This document shows positions 16,589-24,784 of a stretch of DNA of 64,000 nt, in pieces. The position numbers were made by a program, and so were the translations under genes. The DNA comes from Herbiconiux sp. VKM Ac-1786 (GTDB lineage: Bacteria; Actinomycetota; Actinomycetes; Actinomycetales; Microbacteriaceae): NCBI RefSeq assembly GCF_015350805.1, contig NZ_JADKSG010000001.1, forward strand, positions 1,908,513-1,972,512. Direction: 5' to 3'. The notes under the pieces are model-generated. The model had not been told where the DNA came from and did no database searches. It was given only the letters and a program-made list of their open reading frames with translations. Position 1 is the stretch's first letter. Each line of letters starts with the position of its first letter.

Positions 16589-18280
16589 TTGCCGAATCCC
16601 GACTCGCGTCCACGCGCTGCTGCGCCGACCACTGCGACCTCCGGAACCGAGCACACCCCTCCTCTCACCCGCCGCCAGCTGCGCGAGCTCGAGCAGCAGG
16701 CCGCTGTCGCCGCGCCGGCCGAGGACGTGCCGGTCGCGCCGCTGACCCGGCGGGCCCGTCGGGCCGTCGAGACGGTGGTCGGCACGGGCGCCGGCACCGG
16801 CACTGGCACTGGCACTGGCACTGGCACTGGCACTGGCATCGACGCCGCTGACGCTGACGCTGCCGCCGCGCTTCGTGAGGCGGAGCAGCGTGCGGCCGAG
16901 CTGCGGGAGACCGAGCTGCGCGACGCCGAGATCGCCGACCTCGAGGTCGCGCCCCTCGGCTCTGGGCTCCTCGAGCCCGATGTCGAGCTGACGCTCGAGC
17001 CGGCTCGACCGTCCAACACGTCGTCGCCCTCCTCTTCGTCTTCGTCTTCGTCCTCGTCCGAGTCGACCGGGCCTGAGTCGGCCGAGAGCGGCTCCGGTCC
17101 CGAGGTCGAGCCCCAGGCGCCCACCTCGCGCCGCGCCCGCCGGGCCGCCGAGGCGCCCCGCACCGAGATCGTCTCCACCGGCTCCATCGCCGTCGTCGTG
17201 CCCGCCGGCACGGCCTCGGGGGGCGCCGCCACCGCCGCCGACCGCGCCGGGCTCGACGAGCTGGAGGCCGCGGCCGCCCTCGTCACCACCGGGCCGATCG
17301 CCGTCGTCTCCCGCCGGGCCGCCCGCGAGGCCGCCGTCCCCGCCGCTCCCGCCGTTTCAGCCAAGGGGTCCGGGAGCCGCCGCGCCGCGGCCGCCCGCAC
17401 CCCCGCCCGCGCCTCGGGCCGCCGCATCGCCGAGCCGCGCCCGCGCGCCGGACGCCAGGGCGGCACCCGTGCCGGGGGCGCTCGCAGTGCATCCGCTCGT
17501 CGTCGCGGCTGGGCCAAGGCCGGGCTCTCGGCCATCGCCATGGCCTTCGTCGTCGGCATGACCGCGGTCACCGCCATCCCCACCACCGTCTCGGCCAGCC
17601 CCGTCGACTCGAACCTGGTGAACCTCAGCCTGAACGCGAAGTCGACCGCCGAGACGCAGCAGCTCATCACCGCGAACGGATCGACCGCCGAGGTCGTCGA
17701 CCGCGACGGCTACTCGGTGTCCGACGCCGGCGAGCTGCAGGCGGCCGGCTACTCCAGCGCGCAGATGCTCGTGGGCCGCTCGCTCGCCCAGGAGCTCGTC
17801 GACGCCATGGACTCGGGCAAGCTCGTGGGGTCGGTGCCCGACCACATGAAGGAGATCCGCTGGATCGCCCAGGGCGTCACGGTGCCCGACTGCGGTGTCG
17901 ACTACCGCATCCTCGAGATCATCGCGATCGCGGTGCGCAACTTCGACCAGGTCGGCGTCAGCGACATCAACCGCAAGTGCACCGGCCAGATCGAGGGCGC
18001 GGGCACGAGCTCGTCGCACTACATCGACGGCGGCGGCCACGCGGTCGACTTCTACCTCCTCGACAACAAGAGCCTGAACGGGGCGGATGCGGGCACGCTC
18101 AAGCTCATCAGCATCCTCGACCCGGTCATGCCGGTCGGTGCCCGCGTCGGCCAGGCCGGCTGCCGCGCCTCGGCGGGCGTCAAGGTGAACCTCACCAACT
18201 GGACCGAGTTCGACGACTCGTGCACGCACATGCACGTCGACGTCCCGGTCACCGACGCGCCGCTCCTGCTCGCGCAGTAA
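16589..18280 (+). CDS. Modular secreted protein with M15-peptidase-like C-terminus
   Basis: 563 residues if started at TTG 16589; an in-frame GTG at 16508 overlaps a possible -10 (TATCGT, 16516-16521) and is less likely. Residues 1 to about 305 are low complexity, with repeated R-R-A-R-R blocks, a GTGTGT tract and poly-Ser. A membrane helix (about 309-335) follows. The export domain contains RDGYSVSDAGELQAAGY (about 371-387), shared with the M23 gene at 40104. The last 100 residues have SSHYIDGGGHAVDFY (His 477, Asp 487) and a terminal HMHVD (547-551), suggesting an M15-type zinc peptidase fold. Function is probably wall remodelling. The domain assignment is tentative. Confidence 0.6.
   Translation: MPNPDSRPRAAAPTTATSGTEHTPPLTRRQLRELEQQAAVAAPAEDVPVAPLTRRARRAVETVVGTGAGTGTGTGTGTGTGTGIDAADADAAAALREAEQRAAELRETELRDAEIADLEVAPLGSGLLEPDVELTLEPARPSNTSSPSSSSSSSSSSESTGPESAESGSGPEVEPQAPTSRRARRAAEAPRTEIVSTGSIAVVVPAGTASGGAATAADRAGLDELEAAAALVTTGPIAVVSRRAAREAAVPAAPAVSAKGSGSRRAAAARTPARASGRRIAEPRPRAGRQGGTRAGGARSASARRRGWAKAGLSAIAMAFVVGMTAVTAIPTTVSASPVDSNLVNLSLNAKSTAETQQLITANGSTAEVVDRDGYSVSDAGELQAAGYSSAQMLVGRSLAQELVDAMDSGKLVGSVPDHMKEIRWIAQGVTVPDCGVDYRILEIIAIAVRNFDQVGVSDINRKCTGQIEGAGTSSSHYIDGGGHAVDFYLLDNKSLNGADAGTLKLISILDPVMPVGARVGQAGCRASAGVKVNLTNWTEFDDSCTHMHVDVPVTDAPLLLAQ
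16799..16839 (+). repeat. GGCACT hexanucleotide repeat
   Basis: About six or seven in-frame GGCACT units encode alternating Gly-Thr in the wall-enzyme gene. Length changes would keep the frame. Confidence 0.85.
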
Positions 18281-18327
18281 CGCCGCGCTTTCCCTCCCCC
18301 TCACCGCCCCGCCCCGCCCCCACCCAC

Positions 18328-18399
18328 CGCTTTCGCGAGTGGTCACTGTTGGCGCGAAACACGGCGCGTTGGCGCCGAAAGTGACCACTCGCGAAAGCG
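18328..18399. repeat. Nested intergenic palindrome, copy 1
   Basis: The arms 18328-18347 and 18380-18399 are perfect 20-base complements (CGCTTTCGCGAGTGGTCACT on the left). The interior holds a second, weaker stem around a CGGCGC-containing centre. It sits between convergent genes and has the same layout as 46489-46550. It may act as a two-way terminator. No long T run follows on either side. Confidence 0.8.
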
Positions 18400-18439
18400 A
18401 TGGGGTGGGGTGGGGTGGCGCGGGGGCGCGCGCCCGGGG

Positions 18440-18985
18440 TCAGGGGCGCGGGGCGAGGCCGCGGGTGACGCCCGTGGCCGCCAGGGGGCGGGCCAGCGCG
18501 AGCGCGAGCAGCGTGAAGACGACGGGGGAGAGCAGCGAGCCCGCGACCAGCACGAGGGCTCCGACGGGATCGAGGTCGCGGGCGCCGACCAGCCGGTACA
18601 TGCCCGCCGCGAGCACCGCGCCCGAGACGAGGGCGCTCACGAGGAACAGCCCGACGCCCCAGCGGCGGTAGCGCGCGACGAGGAATGGCAGCTCCTGCAG
18701 GGCGCCGATCCCGACCGAGATCAGGGCGGCCCCGAAGCCCAGCGGGTTGAACGCGGCGGCGACGAGCCCCGAGAGCACCGCGACGAGCAGCGCCACCCCG
18801 CCGCGGCGGAAGAGCCGCTGAGCGAGGGCTCCGGGAACGAAGTACACCCCGAGGGTGAGGCCGTAGAGCATCGGGGCGACGGCGTTCACCGTGCCTCCGA
18901 GGTAGGAGTTGACGATGAAGACGATCCCGCCCACGACGCCGATCGCGGCGCAGCTCAGCAGCAGTCGTGTGCTCGTGTTCCTCAT
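18440..18985 (-). CDS. ECF transporter S component, YkoE-like
   Basis: 181 residues, five or six hydrophobic helices with no soluble domain. GGTVNAVAPMLYGLTLGVYF, followed by a GVALLVAVLSGLVAAAFNP helix pair and GIGALQELPFLVARYRRWG, matches YkoE-family substrate-binding subunits for thiamine-precursor (HMP-type) uptake. The matching ATPase and T subunits are at 13845-16405, with an unrelated gene between. Start ATG 18985 follows GGGGAGG. The ligand is inferred from the family only; no TPP riboswitch was seen. Confidence 0.75.
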   Translation of the reverse strand: MRNTSTRLLLSCAAIGVVGGIVFIVNSYLGGTVNAVAPMLYGLTLGVYFVPGALAQRLFRRGGVALLVAVLSGLVAAAFNPLGFGAALISVGIGALQELPFLVARYRRWGVGLFLVSALVSGAVLAAGMYRLVGARDLDPVGALVLVAGSLLSPVVFTLLALALARPLAATGVTRGLAPRP

Positions 18986-19003
18986 GGCGCCTCCCCGTCC
19001 AGC

Positions 19004-19017
19004 TTAGGGTGCACTAA
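19004..19017 (-). promoter_or_regulatory. Candidate operator of the YkoE-like gene
   Basis: TTAGGGTGCACTAA differs from the element at 16420-16433 only in its three central bases. On the minus strand it runs directly into TAAGCT, a plausible -10. Confidence 0.55.
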
Positions 19018-19123
19018 CCCCGGTGACGGTCCGAGGGCGGCACGGGCATCCGCTCTCACCGCCACGGATGTGGGATAGTCGCTAGAGGGCGCTGAGCCCC
19101 CCTGCCACGACCACGGAGGACGG

Positions 19124-19678
19124 ATGATGTCAGAGCCGCTCGCCGAGGCGTCCGACCGCATCCTCGCCGGTCGTGCCGCCGACGGAGACCTGCGGGCGTT
19201 CGAGGTGCTGGTGCGACGCCACGGTCCGCTGATGCGCGCTTATGCGACGCGGGTGCTGGGGTCGAACTCCGAGGTCGACGACGTGGTGCAGGAGACCTTC
19301 ATCACGGCGTGGACGAAGATGCCGACCCTCGACGACCTCTCGGTGGTCAAGTCGTGGCTGATGCGGATCGTGAACCGCAAGGCGATCGACCGCATCCGCG
19401 CGCGGCACGACGACCGGCCGCTGCTCGACTGGGACGACGAGACCCCGCCCGAGCAGGGCCCCGAGAAGCAGGCCGAGGCGCAGTCGCAGCGCGAGCAGCT
19501 GAAGAGCGCACTCGACCGGCTGCCCGAGGCGCAACGGCAGTGCTGGGTGATGAAAGAGGTAGGAGGCTTCTCCTACGAGGAGATCTCCGAGGAGCTCGGG
19601 GTACCGCCGTCGACGGTGCGAGGACTTCTGGCCCGCGCACGCAAGACACTGATCAGAGAGATGGAGGAGTGGCGATGA
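19124..19678 (+). CDS. RNA polymerase sigma-70 factor, ECF group
   Basis: 184 residues. Region 2 (about 15-85) reads AFEVLVRRHGPLMRAYATRVLG then DVVQETFITAWTKM, and region 4 (about 125-180) has LPEAQRQCWVMKEVGGFSYEEISEELGVP with STVRGLLARARKTL as the DNA-reading helix. Such factors respond to envelope or oxidative stress. A strong ribosome site, CGGAGGA, precedes ATG 19124 (an ATG at 19127 is also possible). The gene overlaps the next by four bases. No zinc-binding anti-sigma protein is recognisable nearby. Confidence 0.93.
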   Translation: MMSEPLAEASDRILAGRAADGDLRAFEVLVRRHGPLMRAYATRVLGSNSEVDDVVQETFITAWTKMPTLDDLSVVKSWLMRIVNRKAIDRIRARHDDRPLLDWDDETPPEQGPEKQAEAQSQREQLKSALDRLPEAQRQCWVMKEVGGFSYEEISEELGVPPSTVRGLLARARKTLIREMEEWR

Positions 19679-20502
19679 CCGACATCACGGGCGACGACCG
19701 CCACGACGACATCCCGCGCGGGGTTCCGGGTGCGCGCGACGCCGCCGAGGCCCCGGAGACGCTCGACGCCGCTGGGGTCCCGGATGCGCGCGACGCCGCC
19801 GCGGCCCCGGAGACGCTCGACGCCGCCGCGGCCCCGGAGACGCTCGACGCCGAGCCCGACATCCTCGACGTGTACGCCGACTACCTCGACCGCGGTGAGC
19901 AGCCGCCGGCCGAGCTGATCGACGCGAGTCCTGAGAACCAGCTCGCCTGGGCCGCGCTGCTCAGGGTGCGGGACGCGGCCGGGTCGCTCGTCGACCTCGA
20001 GGCCGAGGCGGCCGAGAACCCGTTCGCGACGGGGTGGGTCGAGAGCATCCTCGCCAACGTGCAGCGGGAGGTGCGGTCGGGGCGGTCCATCCCGCTGACG
20101 CATCCGTCACCGCGGGCGAAGCTGACGGTCACCGAGGCCGCCGTGCTGGGGCTCGTGCGGGCCGCGGGCGACTCGGTCGACGGGGTGCTGATCGGACGCT
20201 GCGTGCTCGACGGCGACGTCGAGCAGCCCGGCGCTCCGGTGCGGGTGCGGGTCGAGGCGAGCGTGTTCTGGGGCGAGAGCATCCCCGAGCGGGCCGAGGT
20301 GCTGCGCGCCGCGATCGCGCACACGCTGCTCGAGCACACCGAGCTCACGGTCGAGTCGATCGACGTCACGGTGACCGACGTGCATCTGCGGCGCCAGACC
20401 CCGTCCGACGGGGACGGGCTCGCCGCGACCGCCGGTGCGCCCGCCGGCCCGGGCGACGACGGGCCGAGCAGTGACCAGGTCGACGACGGGAGCGCACGAT
20501 GA
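19675..20502 (+). CDS. Asp23/Gls24-like protein with repeat-rich N-terminus
   Basis: 275 residues. The first 60 are built of repeats such as ARDAAAAPETLDA. A helical segment follows (DILDVYADYLDRGEQPPAELID), and the second half resembles an Asp23/Gls24 domain: KLTVTEAAVLGLVRAAGDSVDGV, then VRVRVEASVFWGESIPE and VESIDVTVTDVHL. Asp23-family proteins are envelope-stress proteins that sit under the membrane. The ATG at 19675 overlaps the sigma stop codon. The N-terminal helical part could bind the sigma factor, but nothing in the sequence proves that. Confidence 0.6.
   Translation: MTDITGDDRHDDIPRGVPGARDAAEAPETLDAAGVPDARDAAAAPETLDAAAAPETLDAEPDILDVYADYLDRGEQPPAELIDASPENQLAWAALLRVRDAAGSLVDLEAEAAENPFATGWVESILANVQREVRSGRSIPLTHPSPRAKLTVTEAAVLGLVRAAGDSVDGVLIGRCVLDGDVEQPGAPVRVRVEASVFWGESIPERAEVLRAAIAHTLLEHTELTVESIDVTVTDVHLRRQTPSDGDGLAATAGAPAGPGDDGPSSDQVDDGSAR
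19729..19851 (+). repeat. Imperfect tandem repeat at the start of the Asp23-like gene
   Basis: Blocks encoding ARDAA(A/E)APETLDAA recur three times in frame with few base changes. Confidence 0.75.
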
Positions 20503-21065
20503 CCGACGGCGATGTGACGGCGGGCCTCAGCGGCGGCGGCGCCGGCCCGACCGGCGGTGGCGCCAGCGGCGCGGCGGCGGGCTCCGGCTCCGGAGCTGGG
20601 GCGGCAGCGAGCGGTGCGGCGGCGGGCTCCGAGGGCGGGGCGGTGGCGAGCAAGGCGGCGGCGGGCTCCCAGGGTGGGGCGGCAGCGAGCGGGACGGCGG
20701 CCGGGGACGACGCGCTCGCGCGCAGCCTCGCGATCGCGGTGCTCGCCGTGCCCGGCGTGCTGCAGACCTACGACGCCCGACACGTGGTCGCGGCCGTCGT
20801 GGCGGATGCCGCCACCGCCCTCCGCGCCGGCCTCGGCGCCGGGCTCCCGGTGATCGCGCCCGCGCCGCTCACCGCGTCGTCCCCGATCGCCGTCTCGCGC
20901 GGCTCGGCCGGCCTGAGCGTCACGGTGAAGATCGCGGTCAGCGAGGAGCGCCCCGCCGCCGCGACCTGCCGCGACGTCTACGCCGTCGTCGCCGACGCGG
21001 TGGCCGCGCTGCCCGACGGCGGAGACCTCGACACGATCTCGGTGCAGATCTCCCGCATCGGCTGA
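20499..21065 (+). CDS. Second Asp23/Gls24-like protein
   Basis: 188 residues. Residues 1 to about 65 are a Gly/Ala/Ser-rich low-complexity tail with near-repeats of AAGSxGGAAASG. The folded part begins at DDALARSLAIAVLAVPGVLQTY and continues through LSVTVKIAVSEERPAAATCRDVY to DTISVQISRIG. That is the short alternating alpha-beta pattern of Asp23 domains. The gene overlaps the previous one by four bases, giving a three-gene unit of sigma factor and two Asp23-like proteins. Its role is probably envelope homeostasis under control of that sigma factor. Confidence 0.6.
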   Translation: MTDGDVTAGLSGGGAGPTGGGASGAAAGSGSGAGAAASGAAAGSEGGAVASKAAAGSQGGAAASGTAAGDDALARSLAIAVLAVPGVLQTYDARHVVAAVVADAATALRAGLGAGLPVIAPAPLTASSPIAVSRGSAGLSVTVKIAVSEERPAAATCRDVYAVVADAVAALPDGGDLDTISVQISRIG

Positions 21066-21206
21066 CCGGAACGCCACCGCCCGCCGGCGGGAACGCCGCC
21101 ACCAGCAGTCGAGAATGCGGCCATCGGCGGGCCAGATCGCGCCATCGGCCGACGAGAACGCCGCCGCCGGCTGACAAGCGCGCCCGGACGCGCTAGCGTT
21201 CCCTTA

Positions 21207-21222
21207 TTGATCGCTGAATCAA
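21207..21222. promoter_or_regulatory. Inverted repeat ahead of the agmatine deiminase gene
   Basis: TTGAT-N6-ATCAA lies just before the ribosome site AAGGAG (21225-21229). It could be a regulator half-site pair or a small hairpin. Confidence 0.35.
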
Positions 21223-21233
21223 CAAGGAGCGCC

Positions 21234-22274
21234 ATGACCTGGCTGATGCCCGCCGAGACCCACCCGCACGAGCGCACCTGGATGGCGTTCCCGCGCCCGA
21301 ACGCCTCCCTCGGCGACACGACGTCCGAGCGGGAGGCCGCGTACGCCGCCTGGACGGCGGTCGCGCACGCGGTGGCCGAGTTCGAGCCGGTGACGATGAT
21401 CGTCGACCCCGAGGAGTCGGCGCGGGCCGCCTCGATGCTCGGGGGCGGGATCGAGCGCATCGCGCATCCGCTCGACGACTACTGGGTGCGTGACACCGGC
21501 CCCAGCTTCGTGCTCGGCGACGACGGCCGGCTCGGCGCGGTCGACTGGGTGTTCAACGGCTGGGGCGGGCAGAGCGACTGGGCGCGTTGGGACCACGACG
21601 AGTCGCTCGCGCGGTTCGTGGCCGAAGCGGCCGGGGCCGAGCTCGTGTCGTCGGGGCTCGTGAACGAGGGCGGGGCGATCCACGTCGACGGCGCGGGCAC
21701 CGTGCTCGTGACCGAGACCGTGCAGCTCGACCCGGGCCGCAACCCCGGGCTCGACCGTGCCGCCGTCGAGGCCGAGCTCGCCCGCACGATCGGGGCGACC
21801 GCGATCGTCTGGCTGCCGCGCGGCCTCACCCGCGACTACGAGCCGTTCGGCACCCGCGGCCACGTCGACATGATCGCGACGATGCCCGCGCCCGGCACGG
21901 TGCTGCTGCACTCCCAGCCCGACCCGGCGCATCCCGACTACGCCGTCACGCGGATGCTCCGCGGCGTGCTCGAGGCCGCCACCGACGCGAGCGGCCACCC
22001 GTTCACGGTCGTCGACCTGCCGGGCCCGTCGACCCTCCGCGACGCCGACGGCTTCGTCGACTGGAACTACGTCAACCACCTCGTGGTCAATGGCGGCGTC
22101 ATCGCTTGCGGGTACGGCGACGGGCGAGCGGATGCGCGTGCCCGCGACATCCTCGCCGAGGCGTACCCCGGCCGCCGTGTGGTCACGGTCGAGGCGCGGG
22201 AGATCCTGGCGCGCGGCGGTGGCATCCACTGCATCACGCAGCAGCAGCCCGCGACCCCGCGGACGAGCGCGTGA
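21234..22274 (+). CDS. Agmatine deiminase family protein
   Basis: 346 residues of the peptidyl-arginine deiminase fold (PF04371). Expected sites are visible: WVRDTGPSFV near residue 85, NEGGAIHVDG, GHVDM with the catalytic His, and near the end GGGIHCITQQQP with the catalytic Cys. The enzyme converts agmatine to N-carbamoylputrescine and ammonia in the cytoplasm. The start ATG 21234 has AAGGAG at ideal spacing. An amidase gene overlaps its end (GTGA), suggesting that the two act in one route for guanidino or carbamoyl compounds. Confidence 0.9.
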   Translation: MTWLMPAETHPHERTWMAFPRPNASLGDTTSEREAAYAAWTAVAHAVAEFEPVTMIVDPEESARAASMLGGGIERIAHPLDDYWVRDTGPSFVLGDDGRLGAVDWVFNGWGGQSDWARWDHDESLARFVAEAAGAELVSSGLVNEGGAIHVDGAGTVLVTETVQLDPGRNPGLDRAAVEAELARTIGATAIVWLPRGLTRDYEPFGTRGHVDMIATMPAPGTVLLHSQPDPAHPDYAVTRMLRGVLEAATDASGHPFTVVDLPGPSTLRDADGFVDWNYVNHLVVNGGVIACGYGDGRADARARDILAEAYPGRRVVTVEAREILARGGGIHCITQQQPATPRTSA

Positions 22275-24631
22275 CCGCTCCCGGCACCGCCCCGGCCGGC
22301 GCCGCCCCTGACGCCCCTCCCACTGCTCCCGCTCCGACGACCACCGCCGGCGCGGCCGACACCGCTGCTACCGCGGCGACCAGCGCCGCCGCGGTGACCA
22401 CCGCCGCCGACACAGCCGCCGCCACCCCCGACCTCGCGACCGCGGGCATCGCCGAGCTGCGCGACGCCCTCGAGCGCGGCACCACCACGAGCGTCGAGCT
22501 CGTCGCCCGCAGCCTCGAGCGCATCGCCCACTACGACCGCCACGGCATCGCCCTGAACGCCGTGCCCGTGCTGAACCCCGATGCGTTCGCCGACGCCCGT
22601 GCCTCCGACGCCCGCCGCGCGCGCGGCGAGACGCTGGGCCCCCTCGACGGCATCCCGTACACCGCGAAGGACAGCTACTGCGTCCAGGGCCTGACCGTCG
22701 CCGCCGGGTCACCGGCCTTCGAGCACCTCGTCGCCGCCGCCGACGCCTTCGCGATCGAGCGTCTGCGCGCCGCCGGCGCCGTGCTGATCGGCCTCACCAC
22801 CATGCCGCCCATGGCCAACGGCGGCATGCAGCGCGGTCTCCACGGCCGCGCCGAGAGCCCCTACGACGCCCGCTACCTCCCGGCCGCCTATGCCTCCGGA
22901 TCCTCCAACGGCTCCGGCGTCGCCACCGCCGCCGGCTTCGCCGCGTTCGGCCTCGCCGAGGAGACCTGGTCCTCCGGCCGCTCGCCCGCCTCGAACAACG
23001 CCCTCGTCGCCTACACCCCCTCGCGCGGCGTCATCTCGGTGCGCGGCAACTGGCCGCTCGTCCCGACCATGGACGTCGTCGTACCCCACACCCGCTCCGT
23101 CGCCGACCTGCTCGAGCTGCTCGACGTGCTCGTCGCCGACGACCCCGAGACCCGGGGCGACTTCTGGCGCGTGCAGCCCTGGGTGAGCCTGCCGGCGGCG
23201 TCGAGCATCCGCCCCTCGTCGTACCTCGACCTCGCCGAGGGGGTGACGGATGCGCGCACGCAGCCGCTCGCCGGCCGCCGCCTCGGGGTGCCCCGCCGCT
23301 ACATCGCCCGCGACACCGGGGCCGTGGCGCCGATCGAGACCCGCGCGTCGGTGCTCGCGCTGTGGGAGGCGGCCCGGCGGGACCTCGAGGCGCTCGGCGC
23401 GGAGGTGGTCGAGGTCGACTTCCCGGCGGTGGAGAACTACGAGGAAGACCGCCCGGGACGACACTCGATGTCGTCACGCGGGCTCGTGCCCGCCGACTTC
23501 GCGGAGCGCGAGCTCTGGGAGCTGTCGATCTGGGCCTGGAACGACTTCCTCGACGCGCAGTCGGCGGCGAACGACGACCCGGCGCTGCGCTCGCTCGCGG
23601 GGGTGGACGGCGCCCTGATCTTTCCGCGACCGACCGGACAGCTGCCCGACCGCTGGGGCGACCTCGACTACGACCTGGCCGAGTACGCCGAGCGCGCGCG
23701 ACGACACGGGGTGCCGTCGCTGACGGAGATCCCGTCGATCGCCGAGGGCGTGCGCGGCCTCGAGGAGACCCGCCGCCTCGATCTCGAGCAGTGGATGGAC
23801 GAGCTCGGCCTCGACGCCCTCGTCTTCCCGGCGGCCGCCGACGTCGGGCCGGCCGATGCCGACACGAACGAGGCCTCGGCGGCGCTGGCGTGGCGCGACG
23901 GCGTCTGGGTCTCGAACGGCAACCTGGTGCCGCGGCACCTCGGCATCCCGACGGTGACGGTGCCGATGGGGCTGATGAGCGACACGCGGATGCCCGTGGG
24001 GCTCACCCTCGCCGGGCGCGCGTACTCCGACAGCACGCTGCTCCGCCTCGCGGCGGCATTCGAGGCGCAGCGCCCCCGCCGCGTCCCGCCGCCGCGGACG
24101 CCGCCGCTCCCCGCCCCGCCGCTGGCCGCCCCGCCGCTCCCCGCCCCGCCGCTGGCCCCTCCGCCGCTGGCCGCTCCGCCGGTGACGCCGGCGCCGGCGG
24201 CAGGGCCGGTGGGTGCGTTGCAGCTCTCCGCCGCGCCGGCCGCGGCCGCGCCGGTGGGTCTGCCGTCACTCGCGACCGCACCGTCCGCGCGCGAGCCGGT
24301 TGGTGTGTCGAGGGCCGTCGCCGGAGGGCCGGAGCCGCGGCTCGTGCTGACGGCGGAGTGCCGGGCGGGGGCCGAGGGTGGCGGATCCGACGCGGTGCTC
24401 GTGCACGGCGAGTGCGACGTGGGCGCCGCGGTGAGCGTGACGCTGAACGGGGTGGCGCTCGAGGTGGAGCGGGCGGGCATCCGCTTCTCGGCCCGCGGTG
24501 AGGTGCCGGCCGCCGAGCACGCGCGGCGCGTCAGCGAGTGGCGGGAGCCGTTCGGCTCGCTCGTCGTCGCTACCGCGCGCACCGCGGCCGGTACGGTCGG
24601 CGCCGTTGCGGTGGCCGGCGGCATCGCTTGA
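22271..24631 (+). CDS. Amidase-signature enzyme with extra C-terminal domain
   Basis: 786 residues, well above the usual 450-520. An Ala/Thr-rich lead of about 55 residues is followed by the amidase domain: TAKDSYCVQG (Lys 133), YASGSSNGSG (the cis-Ser region) and ETWSSGRSPAS with the nucleophile Ser. After about residue 600 come a Pro-rich hinge (repeats of PPLPAPPLAAPPL) and a beta-rich region of about 110 residues, ending near VVATARTAAGTVGAVAVAG. Amidases cleave C-N bonds in amides or carbamoyl compounds. Translational overlap with the agmatine deiminase suggests N-carbamoylputrescine or a related amide as a candidate substrate (inference). Confidence 0.8.
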   Translation: MTAPGTAPAGAAPDAPPTAPAPTTTAGAADTAATAATSAAAVTTAADTAAATPDLATAGIAELRDALERGTTTSVELVARSLERIAHYDRHGIALNAVPVLNPDAFADARASDARRARGETLGPLDGIPYTAKDSYCVQGLTVAAGSPAFEHLVAAADAFAIERLRAAGAVLIGLTTMPPMANGGMQRGLHGRAESPYDARYLPAAYASGSSNGSGVATAAGFAAFGLAEETWSSGRSPASNNALVAYTPSRGVISVRGNWPLVPTMDVVVPHTRSVADLLELLDVLVADDPETRGDFWRVQPWVSLPAASSIRPSSYLDLAEGVTDARTQPLAGRRLGVPRRYIARDTGAVAPIETRASVLALWEAARRDLEALGAEVVEVDFPAVENYEEDRPGRHSMSSRGLVPADFAERELWELSIWAWNDFLDAQSAANDDPALRSLAGVDGALIFPRPTGQLPDRWGDLDYDLAEYAERARRHGVPSLTEIPSIAEGVRGLEETRRLDLEQWMDELGLDALVFPAAADVGPADADTNEASAALAWRDGVWVSNGNLVPRHLGIPTVTVPMGLMSDTRMPVGLTLAGRAYSDSTLLRLAAAFEAQRPRRVPPPRTPPLPAPPLAAPPLPAPPLAPPPLAAPPVTPAPAAGPVGALQLSAAPAAAAPVGLPSLATAPSAREPVGVSRAVAGGPEPRLVLTAECRAGAEGGGSDAVLVHGECDVGAAVSVTLNGVALEVERAGIRFSARGEVPAAEHARRVSEWREPFGSLVVATARTAAGTVGAVAVAGGIA

Positions 24632-24784
24632 GCTGGATCGCCTGAGCGGCTTCGCGTACGTATCGGTGACACCGAGCGCGTGAGGGGGGCGGTAGTCGCC
24701 GGGCGTGCGTGAGGACCGAGCGCGTGAGGGGAGCGGTGGTCGCCGGGCGTGCGTGTGGACCGAGCGTAGGGCGGGGCGGCGGGG

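Noticed and set aside
18986-19123. A TPP riboswitch before the YkoE-like gene
   Set aside because: The conserved riboswitch words could not be found on either strand. Only the short inverted element is present.
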